Assembly: GCA_900546575.1 (NCBI GenBank)
Contig: URDM01000044.1
Span: 1 to 25,811, forward strand
Direction of reading: 5' to 3'
DNA length: 25,811 nucleotides
Source: an uncultured Prevotella sp.
Lineage (GTDB): Bacteria > Bacteroidota > Bacteroidia > Bacteroidales > Bacteroidaceae
The notes under the pieces were generated by a model. That model did not search any database. It was not told where the DNA came from and was given only the letters and a program-made list of their open reading frames with translations. Position 1 is the stretch's first letter. Each line of letters starts with the position of its first letter. Both the position numbers and the translations under genes were made by a program. This document shows, piece by piece, positions 1 through 7,673 of the stretch.

Positions 1-1395
1 GGATTGTATAATGTGGCTTACTCGATTCGCAACGAGAAGGATTCTGTTTCTTCGGATGCACGGACTGAGCTGATTACCGTGATGACACATGAGGGGCAAC
101 GTATGGACCTGGATGAGGCTTATGGATATAGGGTGATTGGCAATGGGGAAGGTCTGTCTGGCGTTGTGGATAAGGACGGCAAGGAAGTGATGCCTTATAT
201 ATATAATAAGGTGGAACTGAAGGCATATGGTATTGCCAAGCTGTATTCCAGAAGGAGAATTGATAGGGAGCGACCTTGGATGGATCTGCGCAATGGGGTG
301 AGATTCTTCAAACGTCCGAGAATAGTGAAGCTTGGGTTTATGGAGTTTTCCACTACAGACGGACTGCGCCTCTATCCGAGAGTGAAGACGCGACTGATGG
401 ACGAGAACTGTTTTGTGTTACGGAATGCGTTGGACAATGGGACAGACGAAGGGCTGCGGTTCCGCAATTTCTTTGTACAGCCATCAGAGCCAGACAGACT
501 ATACATATTCAAAGAGAAAATAGAAGACCTGTCGATATGGGAAGACGAGCAAGGAGGTTTGGCTTGGCGCAAGGCTTGGGATACAATGTTGCATCCTATG
601 ACAGCTGAAGAATTAGTAGAAAAAAGAAACACATGGGAAGAAGATGTAAGGCGGTTTGAAGAGGAAAAGAAACTGTACATAAGGTTTTTCAAGCCTGTAA
701 TGAATATTGACATCATTGACGGTAAGACTCTGCTGACTGATTATAAGGAACCTGCCAATACGAGAATCACCGGTGGCACGAACAATAACTATCAAGTGTT
801 CTATCGCAGAAGCAGTCTGGACAAATGGGAGTCGTTAGGCTGTTATGCCAAGATATACCCCCAGGCATACGGTATAAGAATAGTGCAAAACAGAGAAGGC
901 AAATACCTTGTACGTACAGAACTGTACGAACCAATGGAAAAGCCAGAACAGACGTATGAGTTTGCAGAGCTGCAGGACAACGCCCTGCTTCATTTCACGG
1001 AGCAAGGCAAGGAATACTGGGTGTATTTGGAGAATATGACATGCTTTACCCGTAAGCCAGAATTTGTCACCATAGGTTTCATGGATTTCTTGAAGATTGG
1101 TGGAGTGTATATGAGACGTGGAAGAAACAATGGTGAAACCTACAGAAGAGCAGAGATAAGGATGTACGATGACATTTGCTTCTTGGGATCAAGAGAAGTA
1201 TTTGTCAAGACGGCATATAGACAACACCATTATTACATACAGCAACGGTCATTGGACGGCAAACATTTTGTGCTAAGTGATAGTATGAATCCAAAAGAAT
1301 CATCAACATGGTTTGATATGTACTATGACGGGAAGAATCCTCCGATAGTAGAAAGACGAAAGAAGGATTATGAGATATACGGAGTGAAGAAGTAG
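1..1395 (+). CDS. WG-repeat-like protein of unknown function, 5' end missing
   Basis: The frame is open from the first base, and the only early start-like codon is a TTG at base 4, so the true start probably lies upstream. About 464 residues are visible, ending at TAG. Near residues 40-75 there is a WG (KWG)-type segment: GVVDKDGKEVMP followed by an aromatic and YGIAKLY. This pattern is known from WG beta-propeller-like repeat proteins common in Bacteroidales. A block around residues 85-140 (LRNGVRFF, then KLGFMEF and DENCFVLR) recurs near 340-395 (LENMTCF, then TIGFMDF and DDICFLGS), so the protein contains an internal duplication. A charged helical segment (EEDVRRFEEEKK) links the halves. 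No signal peptide or catalytic motif is visible in the part present. It converges on the helicase-methyltransferase gene. Function is unknown; partner binding through the repeats is only an inference. Confidence 0.8.
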   Translation, partial: GLYNVAYSIRNEKDSVSSDARTELITVMTHEGQRMDLDEAYGYRVIGNGEGLSGVVDKDGKEVMPYIYNKVELKAYGIAKLYSRRRIDRERPWMDLRNGVRFFKRPRIVKLGFMEFSTTDGLRLYPRVKTRLMDENCFVLRNALDNGTDEGLRFRNFFVQPSEPDRLYIFKEKIEDLSIWEDEQGGLAWRKAWDTMLHPMTAEELVEKRNTWEEDVRRFEEEKKLYIRFFKPVMNIDIIDGKTLLTDYKEPANTRITGGTNNNYQVFYRRSSLDKWESLGCYAKIYPQAYGIRIVQNREGKYLVRTELYEPMEKPEQTYEFAELQDNALLHFTEQGKEYWVYLENMTCFTRKPEFVTIGFMDFLKIGGVYMRRGRNNGETYRRAEIRMYDDICFLGSREVFVKTAYRQHHYYIQQRSLDGKHFVLSDSMNPKESSTWFDMYYDGKNPPIVERRKKDYEIYGVKK

Positions 1396-1396
1396 C

Positions 1397-1447
1397 TTCA
1401 TGATAATTCGTGTTCAAAGATTAAAAGTAAACACGAATTACCATGAA
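1397..1447. terminator. Long imperfect hairpin between convergent genes, possible bidirectional terminator
   Basis: Bases 1397-1414 pair with 1430-1447: 17 of 18 positions match, with one A/C mismatch at 1403/1441 and a 15-base loop. The inner 11 bp (TAATTCGTGTT with AACACGAATTA) are perfect. It starts one base after the stop codon at 1395 and lies 63 bases beyond the end of the opposing gene, which suits a bidirectional terminator. There is no clean T tract on either side, so a dispersed palindromic repeat is an alternative. The right arm also starts a degenerate 10-base direct repeat (CACGAATTAC, CATGAATTAC, TCATAAATTC). Confidence 0.5.
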
Positions 1448-1510
1448 TTACTCATAAATTCAATTTAGTTATCTATATCTTCATCTCTCACGATTTCAAC
1501 CCTTCACCGT

Positions 1511-4500
1511 TCAAAAAGTCTTGATAGTGTTCTCTATCATGGCGGTTTCCTCCTCCGTCAGGCTGTATTTGGCGTAGAGCTGTCGGTCTATGTCGGCTGA
1601 TGGCTGTGTCCAGTCTATGTCGGAACGGGAGGTGAAGTTCTGCGAGGGCACGAACATGAACTTCTCGGGCGAGAGGTCTTGCGAAGTTATGGTCTGAAGC
1701 ATGAGGAATCGTACGAACTTCGTCTTCAGATAAGCCATGTAGTTGGCAGCCTCGTTGGCGTCGGCAAAGGCTCCTCCCACCAGATAGCTCTGCGTGCACA
1801 CGGTGCCGGGGGCGAGTATGGCGAGCGAGGAGAGTATGCGGAATTGTCCGTTGCGGTCGGGAGTGCCGGCATGTTCGCAGGTGGCCTTTGAGAACACCAC
1901 CTTGTGGAGATCGATGAGCTGTGCGTTCTTCTTCACCTCGCTGCGCAGCACATAGCTGTCGTTGCTGCTCGACTTGAGCAATACGGTGTCGGCATCGGTC
2001 TCGGGATTGGCTGTGCCTCGGAAAGTTGTGACAAATCCGAAGGGAGTCTGTCCGTACACCATGGTGTTAAGCGTCGGCACATTGGCTGATGCAACCTTGT
2101 TGATGAGCGTCAGGGCACGGTTGTTGCGCACGAAGATGGGGTGCTGGTCGAGTCGGCGCTCGCAGGTGTAGGTGCTGCCGTAGAGGGTGTTGGTGAAGGT
2201 GCAGCTGCCGTCGTGATTGCGGTCCCACAGGAAGTAGTTGACGCCGCCCGAGATGTCAACGGTAGGGAAGCACTCCTTGGAGTCGACGAAGTCGGATATG
2301 GAGCGCAGGTGGCGGTCGGCGAGCATCGACTGTCGGAAGCTGTCGAGGCCACGTCCTCCGGTAAACCATCGTGAGGGCATGATCATGGATATGTAGTCGG
2401 GGCACATCTCGCGGGCTGTGTCTACGAAGTGGTTGTAGAGCGGAATGCCGTAGTTGTCCTTCTGTGTTCCGATGTTGACCTGATAGGGCGGATTGCCTAT
2501 GATGGCGTCAAATTTGAGTTGTTTCATTTTCTTGTTGCTCGAGAAGTTGCGTGGGTCGGTGACGGTGCGTATGAACTTTCGCTTGTAGAGTATCACCTGC
2601 GAGTTCATGTCTGCCATGTGGCAGATGTTGACACGGCTGCTGTCGCGATAGCCCATGAGGGTGCGTCGCGTCACGCGGTCGGCCATACGGGTGCGGCACA
2701 CGGCGAATATGTTGTTCGACACGATGTCGTCCCACAGCTGTTGCGCCTCGTCGTCGGTGAGTGTGTCGAAGAGTCCCTGCGACTGGCTGCTGCGCAGCTT
2801 GTAGAGCGAGTAAGCCACGTAGAGCGAGTAGAGTCCAGTCTTTGAGGCTATGTCGAGCACGCGCACCTTGGGGTTCATCATGGTGTGCTGTGTGGCGTCG
2901 CCATTGTAGACGAAGCGTGGCTCTGACAGCATCTTGCTGTAGGAGTCGTCGAAGAAGCAGTAGCCTCCCAGGGTGTCTGCCATGTGTTGGTTGACGGTCT
3001 GCCACGGGGTGAGGATGGTCTCGCGGTCGGGGTAGCAGAAGTCGGAGAGTATCTGCGCTATGCAGTTGATGCGGTCGGGCACGTACATGGCATCCGCCTT
3101 GTGCAAGCGTGCCACGATGGCCTTGGCGGTGGCTACGAATATGTCTTCGCGATAGAAGTGCTTGAGGCGTTCGAACATGCGCAGCGTGATGCCAGTAGGC
3201 ATGAATTCGCGCCACGATTCGGGGTCGATGCTCTTTATGAACGAGTCGAGCGACAGGCCGTCGACGCTTTCCACTGTGCCGTATATCATGAGCGGCAGTC
3301 GGGTGGATATCTGGCTCAGTATGGCAAGTGCGCGCTGTCGAGGCGTGAGTCTGCCCGAAGCCTCGCGTGCTGCTGTGATGGCTTCCTTCTCGCTTGTCGA
3401 GAGTTCGGCCTTTTTGGTGTTGTTCTTTGTGGCGGCAGGGGGCTTGCGTGGGTTCTTGGTGAGCGTCTCCTTGTTGCGCTGGCGCTCGGCAAGGGTGCCC
3501 AGCACCATGGCTTCAGCCACCTGGTCGAGCAGCTTCATGTCCTGCTGGCGCAGGTTGTCGAGATTGCCGTAGAGGCAGTCGTCGCGGAATCCGTTGCGTA
3601 TGAGCGTTTCGGAGTAGGCGGAGTTGATGCTCTGTATGAAGCTCTCGGTGTCGTAGAGGGTGGGCTTGCCTCGCTTTATCTCTACGAGGGGGCAGTAGTG
3701 CAGGAATTGGGTGAGCTTCTGTCGGCGCTCGTCGGCATCGTTCGATGATGTGTTGTTGTTGATGTACTGGTCTACGACGGCGAGAGTTCGCTTAGGGGCG
3801 AAGTCGATGGCGTAGCACTTCTGCTTGACGCGGCCGTCGGAGTAAGGGCTTTGGCATCGGAATATGGTCTGGAAATAGCGCATGCTACCCGTCTCGGCAC
3901 TTCCTGCAAGCATAAGGACGGCGTTCCATTCTGGTATTGACACACCCATGGTGAGTCGGCCACACGATAGGGTGATGGTCTTGTCGTGCTGCGCCACGGC
4001 AGTCTTCACACGCTCCAGGGCGTTTCGCTCGAATCGTGTCTGCTCGTAGATGTCGAGGCGGTCAGAACCAGCCTCGCCGTTGCCTGCCACATTAACAATG
4101 GTGTACTCGCGGAAGGGGTTGGTGGGAGTGTCTTCGCAGAGAATCTCTGCCAGGCATCGGGCTGTCATTACGCCCGGCACATACCACAGGGTGTGGCTGA
4201 GCGACGGCTGCATCGAGGGGTTGGCATAAGGCATGGAGGTGTCCTTGCTGTCCTTGCCTATGAGGGCTATGAACTTGCGTACGTCGGCCTCGTGTACAAA
4301 TCGCGAGGAGTTGTCGGCTGCGGTCTCTGTGCGCAGCAGTTCGGCAAAGTTGAGTCCGTTGGCCTTGGTGAGGCTTCGCATACGGTCGGCAAGGTCGTAG
4401 GTGATGATGTTCATCTGTGCCATGCCCTCATATGGGTTGGGAGTGTCGGGATGTAGGGCAGCCCATTGCTCTTTGGCGTGCTGCTCCATGGTGTAGTCCC

Positions 4501-5110
4501 AGTGGAACACCTCACGGGTGTCGAACATGCGCTGTATGTTGTATGGAGTACCCGAGAGGTAGAGGGTGCGCAGAGAGCTGTTCTTCTGCAGTTCGGCAAT
4601 CACCTCCTGTCCGAGTCGTGAGTAGATGCCCTCGTGAGCCTCGTCGACAATAAGGAGGTCCCATTGTGCTGAGAATATGTCGTTGTTCTTCTCTATACCC
4701 TTCTGCTTGTTGACGCGGCGTGAGCCACGCAGGTCCTGCATTGACGCAAAATATACATAATGGACGCTGGAGTCCTTCTGTGCCTGCGCCTCGATGGCTT
4801 CGAACGAGAGTGCGCCAGCCGACTGCATTGTAGAGTGCAAGGCCTGCTGGCGTCGGCATCCGTAGAGCCAGCCGTCCATTCCCAGTTTGCTGAGCGAGCT
4901 GAACCATTCCTCGCGCACGTTGGGTCGGTGGGTGAGTATGAGTGTGCGACGGTAGCCGCATCGGCGTGCCACTTCAAGAGCGCAGAGCGTCTTGCCGAAA
5001 CGCATCTTGGCGTTCCACAGCATGTTGTGTTTGCGCTTGAAGTATCTGACAGTCTGGGCGATAGCCTGCTGCTGTTCGCTTCTAAAATCAATGATATTGT
5101 TTGAGTCCAT
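1511..5110 (-). CDS. SF2 helicase fused to Eco57I-type N6-adenine DNA methyltransferase (restriction-modification-like)
   Basis: This 1199-residue protein has two enzyme modules. The first is an SF2 DEAH ATPase: Walker A-like MRFGKT (36-41), DEAH (156-159), SGT (186-188), motif V around GRLTMGVSIPEW (384-395), and motif VI QTIFRCQ (414-420). A K-rich linker (about 545-575) follows. The second is a gamma-type adenine methyltransferase: TPW motif X (701-703), motif I VLDIASKTG (751-759), and NPPY motif IV (873-876) followed by PSRWF. Residues about 970-1199 are probably the target-recognition region. The order helicase, methyltransferase, recognition tail matches Type ISP enzymes (LlaGI, LlaBIII), which also carry an N-terminal Mrr-like nuclease. 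Here the protein starts only about 35 residues before Walker A, so that domain is absent. It should methylate adenine and use ATP on DNA; cleavage is unproven. Start and upstream stop share a base (TAATG). Confidence 0.9.
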   Translation of the reverse strand: MDSNNIIDFRSEQQQAIAQTVRYFKRKHNMLWNAKMRFGKTLCALEVARRCGYRRTLILTHRPNVREEWFSSLSKLGMDGWLYGCRRQQALHSTMQSAGALSFEAIEAQAQKDSSVHYVYFASMQDLRGSRRVNKQKGIEKNNDIFSAQWDLLIVDEAHEGIYSRLGQEVIAELQKNSSLRTLYLSGTPYNIQRMFDTREVFHWDYTMEQHAKEQWAALHPDTPNPYEGMAQMNIITYDLADRMRSLTKANGLNFAELLRTETAADNSSRFVHEADVRKFIALIGKDSKDTSMPYANPSMQPSLSHTLWYVPGVMTARCLAEILCEDTPTNPFREYTIVNVAGNGEAGSDRLDIYEQTRFERNALERVKTAVAQHDKTITLSCGRLTMGVSIPEWNAVLMLAGSAETGSMRYFQTIFRCQSPYSDGRVKQKCYAIDFAPKRTLAVVDQYINNNTSSNDADERRQKLTQFLHYCPLVEIKRGKPTLYDTESFIQSINSAYSETLIRNGFRDDCLYGNLDNLRQQDMKLLDQVAEAMVLGTLAERQRNKETLTKNPRKPPAATKNNTKKAELSTSEKEAITAAREASGRLTPRQRALAILSQISTRLPLMIYGTVESVDGLSLDSFIKSIDPESWREFMPTGITLRMFERLKHFYREDIFVATAKAIVARLHKADAMYVPDRINCIAQILSDFCYPDRETILTPWQTVNQHMADTLGGYCFFDDSYSKMLSEPRFVYNGDATQHTMMNPKVRVLDIASKTGLYSLYVAYSLYKLRSSQSQGLFDTLTDDEAQQLWDDIVSNNIFAVCRTRMADRVTRRTLMGYRDSSRVNICHMADMNSQVILYKRKFIRTVTDPRNFSSNKKMKQLKFDAIIGNPPYQVNIGTQKDNYGIPLYNHFVDTAREMCPDYISMIMPSRWFTGGRGLDSFRQSMLADRHLRSISDFVDSKECFPTVDISGGVNYFLWDRNHDGSCTFTNTLYGSTYTCERRLDQHPIFVRNNRALTLINKVASANVPTLNTMVYGQTPFGFVTTFRGTANPETDADTVLLKSSSNDSYVLRSEVKKNAQLIDLHKVVFSKATCEHAGTPDRNGQFRILSSLAILAPGTVCTQSYLVGGAFADANEAANYMAYLKTKFVRFLMLQTITSQDLSPEKFMFVPSQNFTSRSDIDWTQPSADIDRQLYAKYSLTEEETAMIENTIKTF

Positions 5111-5112
5111 TA
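5108..5112 (-). other. Stop-start overlap TAATG coupling the two restriction-modification-like genes
   Basis: On the - strand the upstream gene ends with TAA at 5112-5110 and the helicase-methyltransferase starts with ATG at 5110-5108, sharing one A. This geometry usually means translational coupling by terminating ribosomes. It fixes the start of the large gene and suggests the two proteins are made together. Confidence 0.85.
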
Positions 5113-5976
5113 TATTTGTTTACTAATCAGTCGTTTAAACATTACTTTCTCGCCCTTGAGCGGCGAAGCTCCTCGCCATGCCATGATGTAGCAGGGAATC
5201 TGGGTGTCGGGCACGGTGTGACTGATGCCGTCCATCTGCCATATGTTCCATGTTATAATCTCGGCTGCCTTGAGCATTATCTCTATGCGTGGCAGTCGTT
5301 GCCATCGGTCGAGACAGTAGTCGCAGAATGAGTTGAAAATGTTTTCTCTTGCCAGAAACACGTTGTCGGCTTGCAGGTCGAATCCGTAGGTTGACTGCAG
5401 GGCAAGGAAGGCTTTGTTGAGCCACGTGCGTCGGGCGTTTTCGCTGTCGGTGTGTGGGGTGTTCTCGTTGATTACTCTGAATTTGCGGTCGAGTATCCCT
5501 ATGCGTTTGCTCAGGGGTATTTCGAGTCCTGAAGTGGAGTCGTACCGGCTTGCCAGGTAAGGGGCTTCGCCGCAGGCAAATTCCATTCGGCGGCTCTGTA
5601 CATATTTCAGCCAAGCCTTGTCGGGCGGAAAGGTTACGGGCGAGGCGGTAGGATGCCACGTATGGCTGCCGTCGGCCTCTACAGTCTCGACGTTGAACAC
5701 ATCGGGACGGCCGAACCATTGCTCGTCGATGAGATTGTTCTGGGCGTTGCATATCCATGCCGGGGTGAACACTTCGGCACACGACTTGGCGCGGGCCGTC
5801 TGCATGTGTTGGTGCTTGAAGGCTCGTGGAAGAATGCGGTAGATGTCGTCGGCAGGTAAAATGTCAGCCTGACATCCTTCCATGCTCCGTGTCTGGTCGA
5901 TGAGTAATGAAGCAAGAACCCGCTTGTTGCTTCTTGTTATTGGGGGCTTGAATGTCAGGTTTGGCGCAGAGCTCAT
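5110..5976 (-). CDS. Methyltransferase-like partner (restriction endonuclease subunit M type) lacking the NPPY motif
   Basis: This 288-residue protein has features of an N6-adenine methyltransferase fold. They are FTP in AEVFTPAWI (about 68-74, like motif X), MEFACGEAPYL (131-141, a motif I SAM-binding loop in which the usual second glycine is replaced), YGFDLQADNVFLAREN (197-212, like the acidic end of strand 2 and the next helix), and NIWQMDG (244-250). Where NPPY (motif IV) should follow, the chain ends within about 40 residues, so catalytic residues are absent. Short proteins of this kind are often annotated as restriction endonuclease subunit M in Bacteroidetes. It lies directly upstream of, and overlaps, the helicase-methyltransferase gene, so it probably acts with it, for example as a SAM-binding, structural or specificity partner. 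That role is inferred. No clear promoter was found directly upstream; read-through from xpt is possible. Confidence 0.75.
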   Translation of the reverse strand: MSSAPNLTFKPPITRSNKRVLASLLIDQTRSMEGCQADILPADDIYRILPRAFKHQHMQTARAKSCAEVFTPAWICNAQNNLIDEQWFGRPDVFNVETVEADGSHTWHPTASPVTFPPDKAWLKYVQSRRMEFACGEAPYLASRYDSTSGLEIPLSKRIGILDRKFRVINENTPHTDSENARRTWLNKAFLALQSTYGFDLQADNVFLARENIFNSFCDYCLDRWQRLPRIEIMLKAAEIITWNIWQMDGISHTVPDTQIPCYIMAWRGASPLKGEKVMFKRLISKQI

Positions 5977-6007
5977 TTGTGTGCTTGAGGGTTATGACTA
6001 TCGGCAA

Positions 6008-6044
6008 GAGGCTATGATGTCCTGCTGCGTGACACCATAGCCTC
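6008..6044 (-). terminator. Hairpin between xpt and the restriction-modification-like module
   Basis: Bases 6008-6021 (GAGGCTATGATGTC) can pair with 6031-6044 (GACACCATAGCCTC) at 13 of 14 positions around a 9-base loop. It lies 27 bases past the xpt stop and 31 bases before the next start, both on the - strand. No T tract follows on the - strand, so it may be a weak terminator or an mRNA-processing or stabilising stem rather than a strong intrinsic terminator. Confidence 0.45.
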
Positions 6045-6070
6045 CTATATTGTTAGCTCAAAAAATCTTT

Positions 6071-6643
6071 TTACTGCTCGTGAAGCTTTATCTCGCAGTT
6101 GTCGAGCGACTCGATGATGGCAAGCGACTCTACTCTGATGCCGCTGTCTCTGAGGAACTTGCCTCCGTCCTGGAATGCTTTCTCGATGATGAATCCCATG
6201 CCCTCGAGTGTGGCTCCTGCCTGCTGGCAGAGGTCGATGATGCCCTTGGCAGCGTTGCCGTTGGCAAGGAAGTCGTCGATGAAGAGCACGTGGTCGTCGG
6301 CTGTGAGATAGTCGCGGCTGATGATAACGTCATATTCGCGCTGCTTGGTGAATGACGTGACCTTGGTGGCGAGCATGTTGTCCATAGTGTTGGGCTTCTT
6401 CTTCTTGGCAAATACCACGGGCAGATTCATAAGAAATCCCATCATGATGGCTGGTGCTATGCCCGATGCCTCGATGGTGAGAATCTTGTTGACCTTGGTG
6501 CCGGCAAAGCGGCGGATGAACTCCACGGCGATGTCTTTCATCAGATTGGGGTCCATCTGATGGTTTATGAATTTGTCTACTTTGAGAATGCCACCAGGAT
6601 AGCATTTTCCGTCTTTTAGAATTCGGTCTTTAAGAACTTTCAT
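6071..6643 (-). CDS. xpt: Xanthine phosphoribosyltransferase
   Basis: This 190-residue protein transfers phosphoribose from PRPP to xanthine to form XMP in cytosolic purine salvage. It follows the Xpt family closely from its first residues (MKVLKDRILKDGK, then PGGILKVDKFINHQ). TIEASGIAPA (56-65) and the PRPP-binding segment VLFIDDFLANGNAAKG (119-134) are present, as is SFTKQ (97-101). The length matches the family. The frame stays open 50 codons upstream to 6793, but that extension has no family similarity and runs through the promoter region, so the ATG at 6643 is chosen. It is transcribed divergently from the DUF2520 gene. I saw no purine riboswitch in its leader of about 60 bases. Confidence 0.95.
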   Translation of the reverse strand: MKVLKDRILKDGKCYPGGILKVDKFINHQMDPNLMKDIAVEFIRRFAGTKVNKILTIEASGIAPAIMMGFLMNLPVVFAKKKKPNTMDNMLATKVTSFTKQREYDVIISRDYLTADDHVLFIDDFLANGNAAKGIIDLCQQAGATLEGMGFIIEKAFQDGGKFLRDSGIRVESLAIIESLDNCEIKLHEQ

Positions 6644-6710
6644 AAATGGATATTGCTTATGAATTATTTTATATTTTAAGGCTTGGTTAGGCCCATTTTC
6701 TTTCAGTTGG

Positions 6711-6744
6711 CAAAAATAGCAAATCTTTTTTAAAAATTGGCAAT
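6711..6744 (-). promoter_or_regulatory. Putative Bacteroidetes-type promoter for xpt
   Basis: On the - strand the sequence TATTTTTG (6718-6711) fits the -7 consensus TAnnTTTG. An upstream ATTG (6744-6741), 22 bases away, is a weak match to the -33 TTTG. Transcription would start near 6705, giving a leader of about 60 bases before the xpt ATG. This is supported by position in a divergent gap but not tested. Confidence 0.5.
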
Positions 6745-6749
6745 ATGGC

Positions 6750-6780
6750 TGTGGTTTTTGCAAAACAATGGCTACTTTTG
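6750..6780 (+). promoter_or_regulatory. Putative Bacteroidetes-type promoter for the DUF2520-kdsC-maf genes
   Basis: TACTTTTG at 6773-6780 is a full match to the -7 consensus TAnnTTTG. TGTG at 6750-6753, 19 bases upstream, is a near match to the -33 TTTG. A start near 6786 would give a leader of about 70 bases before the ATG at 6859. It is back to back with the likely xpt promoter. Confidence 0.6.
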
Positions 6781-6858
6781 TACCTGTTAGCATTCGAAAA
6801 TGCAGTTTGAAGCTGACAGAAATGCGGCTTGAGGCTGATAAAAACTATATATATAAAA

Positions 6859-7671
6859 ATGAGAATAGTAATCATTGGAGCCGGCAATGTGGCCACTCAC
6901 TTCGCCTTGGCGTTGAGCCAGGCTGGTATGCCGCCAACTCAAATCTGGAGCCACACTATGGAGTCGGCACAGACATTGGCAGAGCGTGTAGGATGCCGTG
7001 CCACTAACTGTCTGGACGACATAATAGCAGATGCCGATGCCTGTATTATAAGTGTTAAGGACCGATATGTAAGAGACATTGCCGACAGGGTGTGCAGAGA
7101 GCGCCCGAAGACGGTGTTCATGCATACGTCGGGAAGTGTGGGCATGGACGTGTTTGACGGCTTGAACGACAACTGTGGAGTGCTCTATCCCATGCAGACA
7201 TTCAGCAAGGATAAGGCATTGAACTTTAAGAAGATACCATGTTTTGTTGAAGGAAACAACGAGGCTTCAAGAGAGACAATAATGAAGCTGGCGTCGACCA
7301 TTTCAGACAATGTACACTATATGACGAGCGACGACCGCAAATGGCTGCATCTTGCTGCTGTATTTGCGTGCAATTTCAGCAATGCCTGCTATGTTGTTGC
7401 CGACGGCATATTGCGTCGTAACGGATTGGACTTTACTGTATTACGGCCGTTGATTGAAGAGACGGTTAGCAAGTTGGGAACATTGGCTCCTATTGACGCT
7501 CAAACCGGTCCGGCAGTGCGTGGCGACCAGAACATTATGGACTCGCAGGCAGCTATGCTTGCCGACAACGAAAGCCTGCAGAAACTGTACATCAAGATGT
7601 CGGAAATAATTGCCCAACAGCAAAGCAACAAGAACGTGGAATCGGGTAAGCAAGACTTATATTCAAGGTAA
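6859..7671 (+). CDS. DUF2520 Rossmann-fold protein, putative NAD(P)-dependent oxidoreductase
   Basis: This 270-residue protein starts with a dinucleotide-binding Rossmann motif, IVIIGAGNVATHFA (about 3-16), as in the NADP-binding ProC/F420-dependent reductase group. A second half (about 130-260) carries the DUF2520 pattern, including VLYPMQTFS and WLHLAAVFACNFSNACY. Such proteins are widespread in Bacteroidetes. The substrate is unknown. The frame opens 10 codons earlier (6829), but the Rossmann strand begins directly at the ATG at 6859, so that start is preferred. Its stop lies two bases before the kdsC-like start, so the two genes are very probably cotranscribed. Confidence 0.85.
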   Translation: MRIVIIGAGNVATHFALALSQAGMPPTQIWSHTMESAQTLAERVGCRATNCLDDIIADADACIISVKDRYVRDIADRVCRERPKTVFMHTSGSVGMDVFDGLNDNCGVLYPMQTFSKDKALNFKKIPCFVEGNNEASRETIMKLASTISDNVHYMTSDDRKWLHLAAVFACNFSNACYVVADGILRRNGLDFTVLRPLIEETVSKLGTLAPIDAQTGPAVRGDQNIMDSQAAMLADNESLQKLYIKMSEIIAQQQSNKNVESGKQDLYSR

Positions 7672-7673
7672 TC

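Noticed and set aside
3677..3700. E477-I-K479 in the helicase-methyltransferase as a possible PD-(D/E)XK nuclease site
   Set aside because: An E-x-K after hydrophobic residues is present, but there is no convincing upstream aspartate in the right setting, and the segment lies in the helicase-to-methyltransferase connector. Not enough to call a nuclease.
2508..3748. Long open frames overlapping the helicase-methyltransferase gene on other frames (for example 2508-3215 on the - strand and 2984-3748 on the + strand)
   Set aside because: They arise from the GC-rich codon use of the real gene; their translations show no family features and are rich in biased residues.
6644..6710. Purine riboswitch in the xpt leader
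   Set aside because: The leader of about 60 bases does not show the three-stem purine aptamer core that I would expect; nothing to support it by eye.
6644..6793. In-frame upstream extension of xpt by 50 codons
   Set aside because: The extension has no similarity to Xpt, runs through the likely promoter, and the ATG at 6643 gives the normal family N-terminus.
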